A program made the translations under genes and the position numbers. Shown here piece after piece: positions 8,165-17,689 of a stretch of DNA of 21,292 bases; position 1 is the stretch's first letter; each line of letters starts with the position of its first letter. The DNA comes from Piromyces finnis (Eukaryota; Neocallimastigomycota; Neocallimastigomycetes; Neocallimastigales; Neocallimastigaceae): assembly GCA_002104945.1 (NCBI GenBank), contig MCFH01000175.1:1-21292 (forward strand), given 5' to 3'. The notes beneath the pieces are model-generated. The model ran no database searches, was not told the DNA's origin, and saw only the letters and a program-made list of their open reading frames with translations.

Positions 8165-9331
8165 ATGAAAACCTCACAATTATTATTTTGTGTTATTTTT
8201 TTGGCAGCTTTATCTTTTATTAATGCTTCTAATTCTGATTATACCACTGTAAATGCCGCCGCTAAAACTATACCAGGTCAACCAACTGATCCTGCTGAAA
8301 AAGAAAAATTCTGTGAAGGTCGAACTCCTGTAACACCTTTACCTGGATATAAAGAAGAATGTCTTCGAGTAGGCGGAGTTTGGAAACTAAGACATGAATA
8401 TTGTTTCGATACTTATTACTGTGATTATTCTGGAATAACAACAACTACAACAACCACCCTTCCTACCCTTAGAACAATACCAATTTTTACTAAATCAAAA
8501 CTAGCCACTACTTCCACCATAACTCTTTCAACAAGCACTGCGGAAATTATTGGTACTAGACCTCTTCCACTTTTTTCAACTTCTATTATCTCAACCCCTA
8601 CCAAGGCTATTCCTACCACTACTACTACCACTACTACCAAGGCTATTCCTACCACTACTACTACCACTACTACCAAGGCTATTCCTACCACTACTACTAC
8701 CACTACTACCAAGGCTATTCCTACCACTACTACTACCACTACTACCAAGGCTATTCCTACCACTACTACTACCACTACTACCAAGGCTATTCCTACCACT
8801 ACTACTACCACTACTACCAAGGCTATTCCTACCACTACTACTACCACTACTACCAAGGCTATTCCTACCACTACTACTACCACTACTACCAAGGCTATTC
8901 CTACCACTACTACTACCACTACTACCAAGGCTATTCCTACCACTACTACTACCACTACTACCAAGGCTATTCCTACCACTACTACTACCACTACTACCAA
9001 GGCTATTCCTACCACTACTACTACCACTACTACCAAGGCTATTCCTACCACTACTACTACCACTACTACCAAGGCTATTCCTACCACTACTACTTCAACC
9101 AAAACTATAACAAGTAAACCAAGTGCATGTTCTTCAATTACTGTGACTGTTACTGAAATTGATATTGTTACTATTACTGAAACAATTAAAGTAACATCAA
9201 CTACTATTAATTATCAAAATTGTGCTATTAAATGGGGACAATGTGGTGGTGTAGGTTTTAACGGTCCTACATGTTGTCAATCAGGTTCAAAATGTGTATT
9301 TGTTAATGATTATTATTCTCAATGTATTTAA
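8165..9331 (+). CDS. Secreted Cys-rich / Thr-repeat stalk / CBM1 protein
   Basis: The 388-residue product has a signal peptide (about residues 1-21, ending FINA). A small module at 50-86 has Cys50, Cys66, Cys80 and Cys86 (CEGRTPVTPLPGYKEEC, GGVWK, YCFDTYYC). It does not match a dockerin and I do not recognise it. A Thr-rich linker leads to 13 identical copies of TTTTTTTTKAIP (residues 151-306), a likely heavily O-glycosylated stalk. A short segment with alternating Thr/Val (ITVTVTE, about 325-345) resembles the same place in the protein at 868. Residues 353-388 are a CBM1: CAIKWGQCGGVGFNGPTCC, then NDYYSQCI, six Cys with the aromatic residues of the cellulose-binding face. No catalytic domain is present. 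It is a paralogue in architecture of the 868 protein, with a different N-terminal head and a different repeat unit. A cellulose-adhesion or tether role is inferred. Confidence 0.9.
   Translation: MKTSQLLFCVIFLAALSFINASNSDYTTVNAAAKTIPGQPTDPAEKEKFCEGRTPVTPLPGYKEECLRVGGVWKLRHEYCFDTYYCDYSGITTTTTTTLPTLRTIPIFTKSKLATTSTITLSTSTAEIIGTRPLPLFSTSIISTPTKAIPTTTTTTTTKAIPTTTTTTTTKAIPTTTTTTTTKAIPTTTTTTTTKAIPTTTTTTTTKAIPTTTTTTTTKAIPTTTTTTTTKAIPTTTTTTTTKAIPTTTTTTTTKAIPTTTTTTTTKAIPTTTTTTTTKAIPTTTTTTTTKAIPTTTTTTTTKAIPTTTTSTKTITSKPSACSSITVTVTEIDIVTITETIKVTSTTINYQNCAIKWGQCGGVGFNGPTCCQSGSKCVFVNDYYSQCI
8615..9082 (+). repeat. 36-bp coding minisatellite, 13 units
   Basis: Thirteen units of 36 bp run from 8615 to 9082, each encoding TTTTTTTTKAIP. 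By eye they are identical, including silent positions. A degenerate precursor (TPTKAIP) precedes them and TTTTSTKTIT follows. The two edge forms resemble the STKTIP unit of the other CBM1 gene, suggesting a common ancestor of both arrays. Confidence 0.95.
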
Positions 9332-10161
9332 TATATGGATTTTTTTTAAAGAAAATAATCTTATAATGAAAAAAAAAATTAATATTACTTAGCTTATATG
9401 AAAGGAAAAAAAATCTCTAGTAAATTAAAAATAAAATAAAAATAAAAAATGTTTTTTTTTTTTTAAATTGAATAAAAATAAAATAAATCAAGTCTAAACA
9501 TCAAGACAAAACTAAATTAAACAAAACTAAAAAAAAAAATAATAGTGAATATAGGAATGAAAAAAGTAATGAAATATTCTATTAGAAAGTTAAGATAATT
9601 TAATAAAAATACAAAGTTACGACTAAAATAAACTTAAATAAATTGAAGGTTCCTTTTATTGTGTTATGAATATTCGGGTGTTCATATCATTTCTACTAAA
9701 TTTTGAAAACAAAAAATGTATACATAATATATGCTAAAGTTAATAAAGCCACTAAATCAATATATATTATAAATTATATATTATATATTAAAATAACTAA
9801 CATAATCATTATATAATAATAATAATCATCAAAGTAACTCTCATTTATGATACATACATAAAACAGATAATAAACCTTAATTATTCATTTATAATAGATT
9901 ATAATAAAATAATTATTTATAATTTATATATATATATATATATATATATAGATATATATATATATTTTTTTTGTACTCAAATTCTACAAATGACTCATCG
10001 TTTGTGTTTTATTTCAAAGAAATAAAAAATTAATATATTTCTATTATTCTATTAAATGTATATATATTATAAATACAATTATAGGGTTAAAAAATATTTA
10101 TATAAATATAAATAAGATATATAATAATCAATTTAAATATTCAAAAATAAATTACAAAAAA
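9332..10161. other. AT-rich intergenic region upstream of second M36 gene
   Basis: This 830-bp region between two tandem genes contains A- and T-rich runs and a (TA)n microsatellite at about 9927-9965 interrupted by one G. A TATAAATA word at 10101-10108, about 55-60 bases before the next ATG, is a core-promoter candidate. No coding frame worth calling is seen. Confidence 0.5.
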
Positions 10162-12132
10162 ATGAAGTTAAATATTATTTTAAGTATTATTCAATCTTTG
10201 TTGCCATTAAGCTTGGCTGCCACACTTAGGGAATCCGCCTCTCATGTAAAAGATATATACTTGCCTGACCCATCAGTTACCTATTACAATGACACTGAAG
10301 GCTACCCAAATCAAGATTTCGTCAAACATATAAATACTAATCATATTGATCCAAATACCCCGGATTATCTTGAACAAATTTATGATTTTAGAAAAATTGC
10401 TACTGATTTTATCAATTATTCTTTTCCTGAACTAGAAATATCTGATTATTCAAGTATTACTTATGGAGAAAATTCTATTTTAGTGGGTTATCACAATAAA
10501 CAAACTATTAATAGCATTCCAGTTTTGAACTCAGATATTACAATTACAATTAATGCTGAAACTGGATTAATTATTAATAAAAGTTTTTTAACAATTAATA
10601 ATGTTAGTGACGTAGAAACTTCCGATATATTGAATGCTGATGATATAACTAAAAAAATAAATCTAATAGAAGCAATAAATATTATTACTAAAGAATATGA
10701 ATTATTTGAAGATGAATTTAACTATAATGATGTTATTTTCACACAAGATCCAATCGAAAAAGGAATTATTATAAAAAATGTACCATTTACTACAGATAAG
10801 AAAATTATTGCCAAGATGGGGTATTATGGTACAAAAGAAGAAAATGAAGAAACAAAATTAAATTTAATTTGGAATATTAAATTTAATTATGAGTATCAAT
10901 ATTATACTATTCAATATGATATTCCCCAAAAAAAAATACTAACCGTTTATGATAATATAAGTAACTTAAATGTTATTCCATATGACAATATGGGAACTAT
11001 TGATGGGGATGATTGGTACTTTAAAATAATCGAAAACGCCTTTATTAAAAATGCTTCACCAAACGGCTGGAATAAAGTTGGAAATATCAATTATTATGTT
11101 ACAATGGGCAATAATGCACGAGTATATTCAAACATTGAAAATCGTGAAACAATTGCTGATTATAACCAACAATTTAATTTCAGATATAATAAAAACTTTA
11201 GTAATGATAAAAACAAAGAAGCTAGTGTAACCAATACATTTTATCTTATCAATTTAATGCATGATATATTTTTTAATCTTGGATTTACTGAAGAAAAAGG
11301 TAATTTCCAAGTTGAAAATTATTCAGGAAAAGGTATTGGTAATGATCCAATGACTGTTATTATTCATAACTATCATTTTGCTTCTGACGCAGTAGAAATG
11401 AATGGTAAAGATCTTGTAAGAAAATACTTTTACCAAAATTGTCCGTTTATGTGTACATCTACACCTTCCGATGGACAATATCCAATAATTCATATGACTA
11501 ATTTAGATTATGCTACTGCTAATCATGGAATTATTCATGAATACACCCATGCAGTTACTCGAAGAATGTCATCCTATGGTAGAAACGATAATTGCTTTTC
11601 CGATGGTAATTCCAGCGAAATGAATGAAGCACTCAGTGAATTTTTCGCATCTTCTATTGCTTTTAAGAAAAAAAACAATCCAACTAAATTTGGTGATTTG
11701 TATACTGTACCAGATATAAGTAAGTATGCTCACGCTTTTGGGGAATTTTTTGCTGGTGCTCTAAGTGACGCTTTTTTCTTAGTTTGTGATTATTATAGAT
11801 GTGATCCAAATATGTTACAAGAATTTGGTAATATGGAATTGTATGAACTTCCATATAATGTAATCTTCTTGACCAATGTTTTAAATGCTTTATCACATGT
11901 TACTTGCAAGCCATATTATATTGATTTAAGAAATGCTATTATCGAAGAAGCTGAGAATAATTATATAATTAGAGACGACAAATTCTTTAAATGTTTATTG
12001 TGGATTGGTTTTGCTAAAAGAGGTCTTGGCTATAACGCTAATAATGAAATAGAATATAGAAATGGAAATTATCATTATATCAACAATTATGATGTTCCAG
12101 AAAGTTGTAAAGATTATTCCTATTTAATTTAA
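10162..12132 (+). CDS. Secreted M36 (fungalysin-type) metalloprotease, divergent
   Basis: The 656-residue product has a signal peptide (residues 1-19, ending SLA). The propeptide has an FTP-like part (about 70-145: TYGENSILVGYHNKQTINSI, then VLNSDITITINAETG). The mature domain carries SPNGWN at 299-304, the family block NLMHDIFFNLGF at 364-375, HEYTH at 459-463, and Glu489 in MNEALSEFF, 26 residues after His463. All three zinc ligands and catalytic Glu460 are present. The ligand helix is altered: the family EGWSDF is EALSEF here, losing Gly, Trp and Asp. Between that helix and the next block (HAFGEFFAG, 524-532) it is about 25 residues shorter than the paralogue at 4294. The C-terminal WIGFAKRGLG (614-623) is a standard family block. 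It is probably an extracellular endopeptidase, with activity less certain than for the paralogue. No dockerin or CBM is attached. Confidence 0.92.
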   Translation: MKLNIILSIIQSLLPLSLAATLRESASHVKDIYLPDPSVTYYNDTEGYPNQDFVKHINTNHIDPNTPDYLEQIYDFRKIATDFINYSFPELEISDYSSITYGENSILVGYHNKQTINSIPVLNSDITITINAETGLIINKSFLTINNVSDVETSDILNADDITKKINLIEAINIITKEYELFEDEFNYNDVIFTQDPIEKGIIIKNVPFTTDKKIIAKMGYYGTKEENEETKLNLIWNIKFNYEYQYYTIQYDIPQKKILTVYDNISNLNVIPYDNMGTIDGDDWYFKIIENAFIKNASPNGWNKVGNINYYVTMGNNARVYSNIENRETIADYNQQFNFRYNKNFSNDKNKEASVTNTFYLINLMHDIFFNLGFTEEKGNFQVENYSGKGIGNDPMTVIIHNYHFASDAVEMNGKDLVRKYFYQNCPFMCTSTPSDGQYPIIHMTNLDYATANHGIIHEYTHAVTRRMSSYGRNDNCFSDGNSSEMNEALSEFFASSIAFKKKNNPTKFGDLYTVPDISKYAHAFGEFFAGALSDAFFLVCDYYRCDPNMLQEFGNMELYELPYNVIFLTNVLNALSHVTCKPYYIDLRNAIIEEAENNYIIRDDKFFKCLLWIGFAKRGLGYNANNEIEYRNGNYHYINNYDVPESCKDYSYLI

Positions 12133-12158
12133 TATAATATAATATAATATAATATAAT
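12130..12158. repeat. AATAT microsatellite after the M36 stop
   Basis: About five to six AATAT units follow directly after the TAA stop of the M36 gene, probably in its 3' UTR. Confidence 0.85.
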
Positions 12159-12245
12159 TATATGATATATTTATTCCTATTTTATTAAAGAAGATCAAAT
12201 CACAAAATAATAAAATATTAAAAATAATATAAAATATAAAATAAA

Positions 12246-12490
12246 GTGATAGAATATAAAGTATAAAATATAAAATTTAAAATAAAATATAAAATATATA
12301 AAGTATAAAATAAGGTGATAGAATATAAAGTATGAAATATAAAATATAAAATAAAATGATAAAATATAAGATATAAAATATAAAATATAGTGATAGAATA
12401 TAAAGTATGAAATATAAAATATAAAATAAAATGATAAAATATAAGATATAAAATATAGTGATAGAATATAAAGTATGAAATATAAAATAT
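12246..12490. repeat. AT-rich minisatellite, about 70-bp units
   Basis: Four units start with GTGATAGAATATAAAGTAT at 12246, 12315, 12390 and 12458, giving spacings of 69, 75 and 68. The middle units share almost all of their sequence; the first is more diverged and the last is truncated. Smaller ATAAAATAT sub-repeats lie inside each unit. It is non-coding and close to the 3' end of the M36 gene. Confidence 0.85.
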
Positions 12491-14475
12491 ATAATAGTAT
12501 TTACATTTAATTAAAATGATTAATTTTAATAAAAAAGAATATTTTAAAAAAAATTTTAAATTTTAAAGTAAGGGAATTATCAATCACAATTTAATATAAA
12601 ATAGATTTTTTTAAAAAACTCTTTCTTTATGAGAAAGATATATTATTTTTTTATATATATTTTTATAAATTCATTAAAATGAAATTTGTTTAAACTTATT
12701 TTATCATGTTTTACCATAAATTATCAAATTTTGATATAAAAATATGAATAATATTTTTATTGGTATATGAAGAAAATATTTATTTATTCTTATTCCATTT
12801 TTATATAATATATAACCTGAAAAGATTAGTATAATATTCTATTTGTATTATTATTGTAATATTACTTTTTGTTATGATAATTTTATTTTATAATGTTACA
12901 TTCCATATATTTTAATAAAATTTTATTTTTTATAATTTTTTAACATGGAATATTTCAATATTCTTTAAAAAAAAAAAAGATAAAAATCATTTTTATTATA
13001 GTCAAATTTTTATATTTTATTTTATCTGAGATTTTTATAAATTTTATTGTTTTATACTTTATTTATTCATTTTCTGAATTAGTTATTATGTAAACATAAC
13101 ATGTTATTCATATTTTCATATAATATTTAATTTTACTGTATTTTCTTTTATGTACATTAGACCATTCTTTATCAATTTTATTTATTAATGCTAAATGTAG
13201 AAATTATGAAATATTTTTTAAAGATAATAGCAATATATTTTTATCACTAAAGTTTAGGATTAATTTCAATAACTTTTTTTTTATTATTGAAACAAATATA
13301 TATATATAAAAAAAAAAAAAATAGTTGATTTTATTATTATAAATGATATATCAATTATTAATAGACAGTACAGTCTAGATTCTTTAAGATCATTCTTCGA
13401 TTTTCAATCTGTCATTACAATAAAAATTGTATCGCGTATAATAATTGTAATAATTAAATCGATTAAATATCTATCTGTTTCTTTTCAAGAAGTAAAAGGA
13501 ATTTGGGATTTAAAAGCAACTATATATCCCGTATTATTCTTCGAAATTATAACCTATTATATCCGGAAAAAGACTTCTTTACTTCTTTATACGCAAATCA
13601 CTTAAAATATAAACTAAAGGTTATAAATAATAATAATATTATTAATTTATTTTTATATTTTAAGTTTATGGAACAAATATAAATGCTTCATTGAAAATGG
13701 TCTCAAACTAAATATAAAAATTAAGAAAAATCAAGTCAAGCATCATACAAAGCTTGAAGTATTTAATTAGCTGAATTTCTATTCAGTTTATTTGGTAATT
13801 TTTATTGATAATTTCAGTTTTTTAATAGAAAATAATTTCTTTGAATTAGATTATGAATACTAGATTATTTTATATGTATAATTTCTACTTGATTTTAGGG
13901 GTAGGAGAATTTGAAAGATATATACTAAATTTGATAAACAAGTAAATTAAAATTATCTGGATTATACTAACTTTTATTCATGTTTTAAGTATACATTAAT
14001 TAATTAAATTTATTATGTTTAATAATATAAATATTAAGAAGACTTATGGTCAACTTGTTAAGAAGATATTCCAAAAAAAAAAAAGTATAATAATAGTAAC
14101 GGCGATAAAAATAATATAATGATAGTGTAAACTCCAATTTTATTAATTTAAATAATTCTATTCATTTAAATAATCAAATAACTAAGTGATTAATACAAAT
14201 TTTAATTATGCAATTAATAAATACATATTATTTATAATAGAATTGGAATTGTTAGATTCATTCTTAGAAAGAATAATTAGAATTAATAATTAATAATATG
14301 GTTGAAAGAAATGGGTAAGAATAAAATTAAATGAAATAATTAATCAATACAACCATTTTTTTTTTTTTTTGTTGTTGTTGTTGTTGTTATAGAAATATTT
14401 CTTAGTAATTTATTTATATTTTTATTGGGTAGCATTGGTTAACATTTAGTAGATATAAAGCAACAAGAAGTAAAA

Positions 14476-14589
14476 ATGCCCGGTAGGAACAACTTTGCTG
14501 ATAATGATCATTATTTTGTTCTATTGTATATAATTAAAATTCTTCAAGTGTTAACAAAACATTTCCATTATAATTATTATAATACCTAA
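14476..14589 (+). CDS. Short ORF or gene-start fragment (37 codons)
   Basis: ATG follows AAAA, as in the real genes here, and the first codons (MPGRNNFADNDHYF) are unusually GC-rich for the region and use varied residues. After about 14 codons the frame becomes AT-rich filler and stops with TAA. It could be a first exon, a gene remnant or chance. I recognise no family. It lies in the gene-poor stretch between the second M36 gene and the 15236 gene. Confidence 0.2.
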   Translation: MPGRNNFADNDHYFVLLYIIKILQVLTKHFHYNYYNT

Positions 14590-15052
14590 AACTCTAAAAT
14601 AAATTCGATTATCAATTATAAATTTATTTCCATGTGGAATCATAAATATGTAAATTTAAATATATAATATATAATATATAATATATATTAATATAAGTAT
14701 TATAATCTATCATATATATTAATTCCAAAAACAATATATTAATTTAAATTATAAATTTAATTTTGGTTTATTAAGAATTAAAACTTTTTTTAATGAAACT
14801 TTATTAATTTATGAATTTGTGTTACGTTTCCGAAATTATATTAAATTTATTTTCCTTTTTTTTTTTTTTTTTTTTTTTATTATTATATTAAATTTTTAAT
14901 AGATTTTAAAAAGTCTAATATATATTTAATATATGAAATTTATATTTCTTATTATATTAACAATATATCAAGGAAATAAATATAAAAGAAAAAAGAAAAT
15001 ACACTAATTTTTTTTTATTTATTTAAAATATAACTTTATAATTATTGATTTA

Positions 15053-15090
<38 letters not shown>

Positions 15091-15192
15091 TATAATATTT
15101 AAACTAAAAATAAAAAAGTAGAATTGAAATTATAACTTAGATATACTAAATTAGGAAAAGCAAAGAAAAGAAAAGAAAGTAAAATAAAATTC

Positions 15193-15220
15193 AAAAAAAA
15201 AAAAAAAAAAAAAAAAAAAA
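15193..15220 (+). other. 28-A tract immediately upstream of the 15236 gene
   Basis: A run of 28 A ends 15 bases before the ATG, so it probably lies in the 5' leader or core promoter. A short (GAAAA)-type purine run precedes it. Homopolymer length here may be unreliable in the assembly. Confidence 0.6.
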
Positions 15221-15235
15221 GATTAAAATAGTATA

Positions 15236-15964
15236 ATGACAAAGTTATTTTTTCTATTTATTTTATCTATACTACTTATAAAGGTTTTCTGTAATGATAA
15301 ATTTGATGATATACCTAGAGAAGAAATTTATAAATTAGTAGAAGGTCATATATCTAAAAAGTATGGTAAAAGTTTAGATTACATATATAATGCCTATGTT
15401 CCAGATAGCCGTGCTAAAGCTTTTTATATTGAAGTTACACAACTTGCTAACGGTTATAGTATAGGAGAAAAAGCAAAGATTTATATCAAACTTAAGGATT
15501 ACACTCTTTCTGATAACCTTGATTTTGTATTAAATGATTACACTATTACTGATAATTTGGAATTTGTATCGAGTGGTAATGAAAGATATATTGAAGGTAA
15601 AGAACCTATGAATCTCGAAGAATTTATTCAATTTTTCATTGATAAAAAATTTGGTGGACAATATAAAGCAGATTTAAGTAAATATATAATACAAGAAGGA
15701 GGAGGGGATAGTAAAGGAGAACCCCACTATTATACTTTAACTAATGTAGATTTCATTAATGAAGCTGATTTAGGTTACAAAAATAATGAATTCACAGTTT
15801 ATGAATTTTATCAACACGTTCCAGGATATACTGATCTTTATGAATTATATTATTACGCTGGAACTAATTATCGAGAAAAAGACTGTAATGGATATATTGC
15901 TTATGGTGTGTTTGCTTATACTCGTGAAGTTAAAGTTGATGAATTATTCTGCTATAGAGGATAA
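15236..15964 (+). CDS. Secreted protein of unknown function
   Basis: The 242-residue product begins with a clear signal peptide (residues 1-19, MTKLFFLFILSILLIKVFC), then a soluble, Tyr- and acid-rich mature part with no membrane segment. Two near-identical stretches follow one another: DYTLSDNLDFV and DYTITDNLEFV (about residues 84-108, spacing 13), a recent in-frame duplication. Other visible features are KKFGGQYKADLSKY, an EGGGDSKGEPHYYTL loop, and a pair of late Cys (in EKDCNGYIAYGVF and DELFCYRG) that may form the only disulfide. I recognise no family, and there is no dockerin or CBM. Its position downstream of secreted proteases and cellulosome-type proteins suggests an extracellular job, but nothing specific. 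The coding frame is well supported by composition and length compared with the surrounding DNA. Confidence 0.8.
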   Translation: MTKLFFLFILSILLIKVFCNDKFDDIPREEIYKLVEGHISKKYGKSLDYIYNAYVPDSRAKAFYIEVTQLANGYSIGEKAKIYIKLKDYTLSDNLDFVLNDYTITDNLEFVSSGNERYIEGKEPMNLEEFIQFFIDKKFGGQYKADLSKYIIQEGGGDSKGEPHYYTLTNVDFINEADLGYKNNEFTVYEFYQHVPGYTDLYELYYYAGTNYREKDCNGYIAYGVFAYTREVKVDELFCYRG

Positions 15965-16338
15965 ATAAAAAAAAAAAAAAAGACATTATATCAATTATTA
16001 TTTCATTTTAAAAAAAAAAAAAAATCGATAAATTAAAAATAAACTTCTTATTAAAGAAGATGAACAGAGAAATAAATAAAAAATAAAACTAAAAGATTAT
16101 AAGACTATATATAATATAAATTTCATGAATATAAAAAAATATATAATAAATACAATGTTTATTTTATAAATTATATCATATTATCATATGTTGAATTATT
16201 ATATAAAGGTATATTATAATATATATTTAAAAAAGTATATATAATATATATAGAAATATTAAAAATTCACGTTTTTATATAATTTATTTAAGTAATAAAA
16301 TAAAAGTTTTACCTAAAAGATAGTAAATAAAAATGATG

Positions 16339-16380
<42 letters not shown>

Positions 16381-16595
16381 ATAATAAATGTATATATATA
16401 AGAGCAAAAATAAAACAATAAATAAAATTATTAAAAAATATATGTATGTAAAAATTTTATTTTAAGCATAATTCTATTGTGAGCTATTTACTTTAAATAT
16501 TTTTAAAATATAATAGTAACATGATAATAAATACTATTTAATTTTTATAATATTGATTATTATTTCAAAATAAATCTTGTATAATATGTTATAGA

Positions 16596-16619
16596 GAGCG
16601 TTTTTATACAAAAACCCTC
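16596..16619. other. Inverted repeat with 10-bp arms
   Basis: GAGCGTTTTT and AAAAACCCTC pair at 9 of 10 positions around a 4-base loop. The arms contain some of the few G/C bases nearby. It could form a hairpin in RNA; no function can be assigned. Confidence 0.6.
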
Positions 16620-16664
16620 GTATATTACTACAATATAATATATATATATTTTCTTCTATTCTTA

Positions 16665-16692
16665 AAATATCACTGTGATAACTGTGATATTT
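16665..16692. other. Perfect 9-bp inverted repeat
   Basis: AAATATCAC and GTGATATTT are perfect complements separated by ten bases, with TGTGATA also repeated in tandem inside. Directly after it CAATTAATTAATTG (16694-16707) is a perfect palindrome. A protein-binding site is possible but unproven. Confidence 0.6.
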
Positions 16693-16713
16693 CAATTAAT
16701 TAATTGATAATTG

Positions 16714-16815
16714 ATGAAATCGATATTTGCATTAATACTCTTATTCCTCTTATTCTATTTTGTAGTAAAGATATATAACAACAAATTTCACATAAATTTT
16801 TTCTTTAAGGGTTAA
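16714..16815 (+). CDS. Mini-ORF resembling a signal peptide or membrane anchor
   Basis: This 33-codon frame starts MKSIFALILLFLLFYFVVK, a strong hydrophobic segment after a Lys, then a short polar tail and TAA. The pattern resembles the signal peptides of the real genes here. It may be a tiny membrane peptide, the first exon of a gene with an unseen intron, or a relic whose mature part is lost. Chance is possible because T-rich DNA readily encodes Phe, Leu and Ile. Confidence 0.2.
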   Translation: MKSIFALILLFLLFYFVVKIYNNKFHINFFFKG

Positions 16816-17033
16816 AATTTTAATCATTTCATTTAATAATTAATTATTATTTCAATAATGTAATAATGTAATACATTAAAAATGTAATACTGAATTAAAT
16901 TCATAACATAATATAGAAAGCAAAGTTTAAAATTTAAAAAATATTAAGATATTAAAACAAAATAGATACAATATATATCACTTGTAGTATTTAGTATTGA
17001 ATGAATTTCAATATACCAAAAAATAGCATTAAA

Positions 17034-17096
17034 ATGTACAATTTTATAGCCCTTTTATTATTTCAAAGTCTCATGGTCTCATGTAATATTAATTAA
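17034..17096 (+). CDS. Second signal-peptide-like mini-ORF
   Basis: This 20-codon frame, MYNFIALLLFQSLMVSCNIN, has the shape of a signal peptide with a small-residue cleavage region (VSC) and then stops. The ATG context is A-rich as in real genes here. Nothing recognisable follows in any frame. It may be a gene remnant, a spliced start or chance. Confidence 0.17.
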   Translation: MYNFIALLLFQSLMVSCNIN

Positions 17097-17421
17097 ATAA
17101 AAATTATCTCAAAATGAATATTTTTCACATATAATTTTTATATGTGTTGTTAATAAGTAAAATTTTTATTTTTAATTATACCATTATTCTTATATAAATT
17201 ATATAATTTTCTTTATTTTTTATTGATATATTGCCTGTGTTTACACTGGTTTAAAATATTTATATATATAAATGAAATAATAACAATATACAATAATTAA
17301 AACTAACCCTTTAATTATCTTTTAGAAATAGTAAATATTAAAAAGATGATATAATATGATTAAAATTATAAATAATTCTTTAGGTATTATATATATATTT
17401 ATTATATTTAATTATTTACAA

Positions 17422-17454
<33 letters not shown>

Positions 17455-17689
17455 TCCTTTATATTTGGGTTATTATTTATACATTTATTACAATAAATAT
17501 AAAATTTCCTTCACATATTAGAATAATTATTTGTTTTTATGCGCTTGATAAAAATATTAAATCTACAAATAAATAAAATTATTATTATTTCTATATTTCT
17601 GTCGCTAATATTAATATAACATTTATACATTTATTATTATTATTATTATTATTAATATACTAGAATTATTAAAAAAAAGAAAAACTAAA

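Larger units (their letters stand above)
12491..15235. other. 2.7-kb gene-poor AT-rich region
   Basis: No full gene is seen. The stretch at about 13370-14120 is less repetitive than its surroundings and has coding-like open stretches (13467-13682 without a start codon; 14015-14119 encoding 34 residues starting MFNNINIKKTYGQLVKK). A 37-codon ORF lies at 14476-14589. Simple repeats include (GTT)n at 14371-14388, 23 T at 14856-14878, and (TAA)n at 15054-15090. No tRNA-like cloverleaf was noticed by eye. Confidence 0.45.
15965..17689. other. 1.7-kb region without a convincing gene
   Basis: It contains A runs after the 15236 stop, an (AT)n microsatellite at about 16341-16374, a group of inverted repeats at 16596-16707, two very short signal-peptide-like ORFs (16714-16815 and 17034-17096), a 29-T tract at 17424-17452, and (ATT)n at about 17631-17654. 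Nothing else could be assigned. Confidence 0.5.

Noticed and set aside
8425-9110. Val-rich reverse frame and Leu/Pro-rich forward frame across the 36-bp array
   Set aside because: Same explanation: shadows of a simple Thr/Lys/Pro repeat, with no recognisable start region or domain.
11719-11728. Splice donor-like GTAAGTATG in the second M36 gene
   Set aside because: The frame is open through it and no matching acceptor would restore the missing 25 residues, so it is kept only as a note in the finding on that gene.
11684-11896. Reverse frame inside the second M36 gene
   Set aside because: Antisense to conserved M36 blocks, with no domain or start context.
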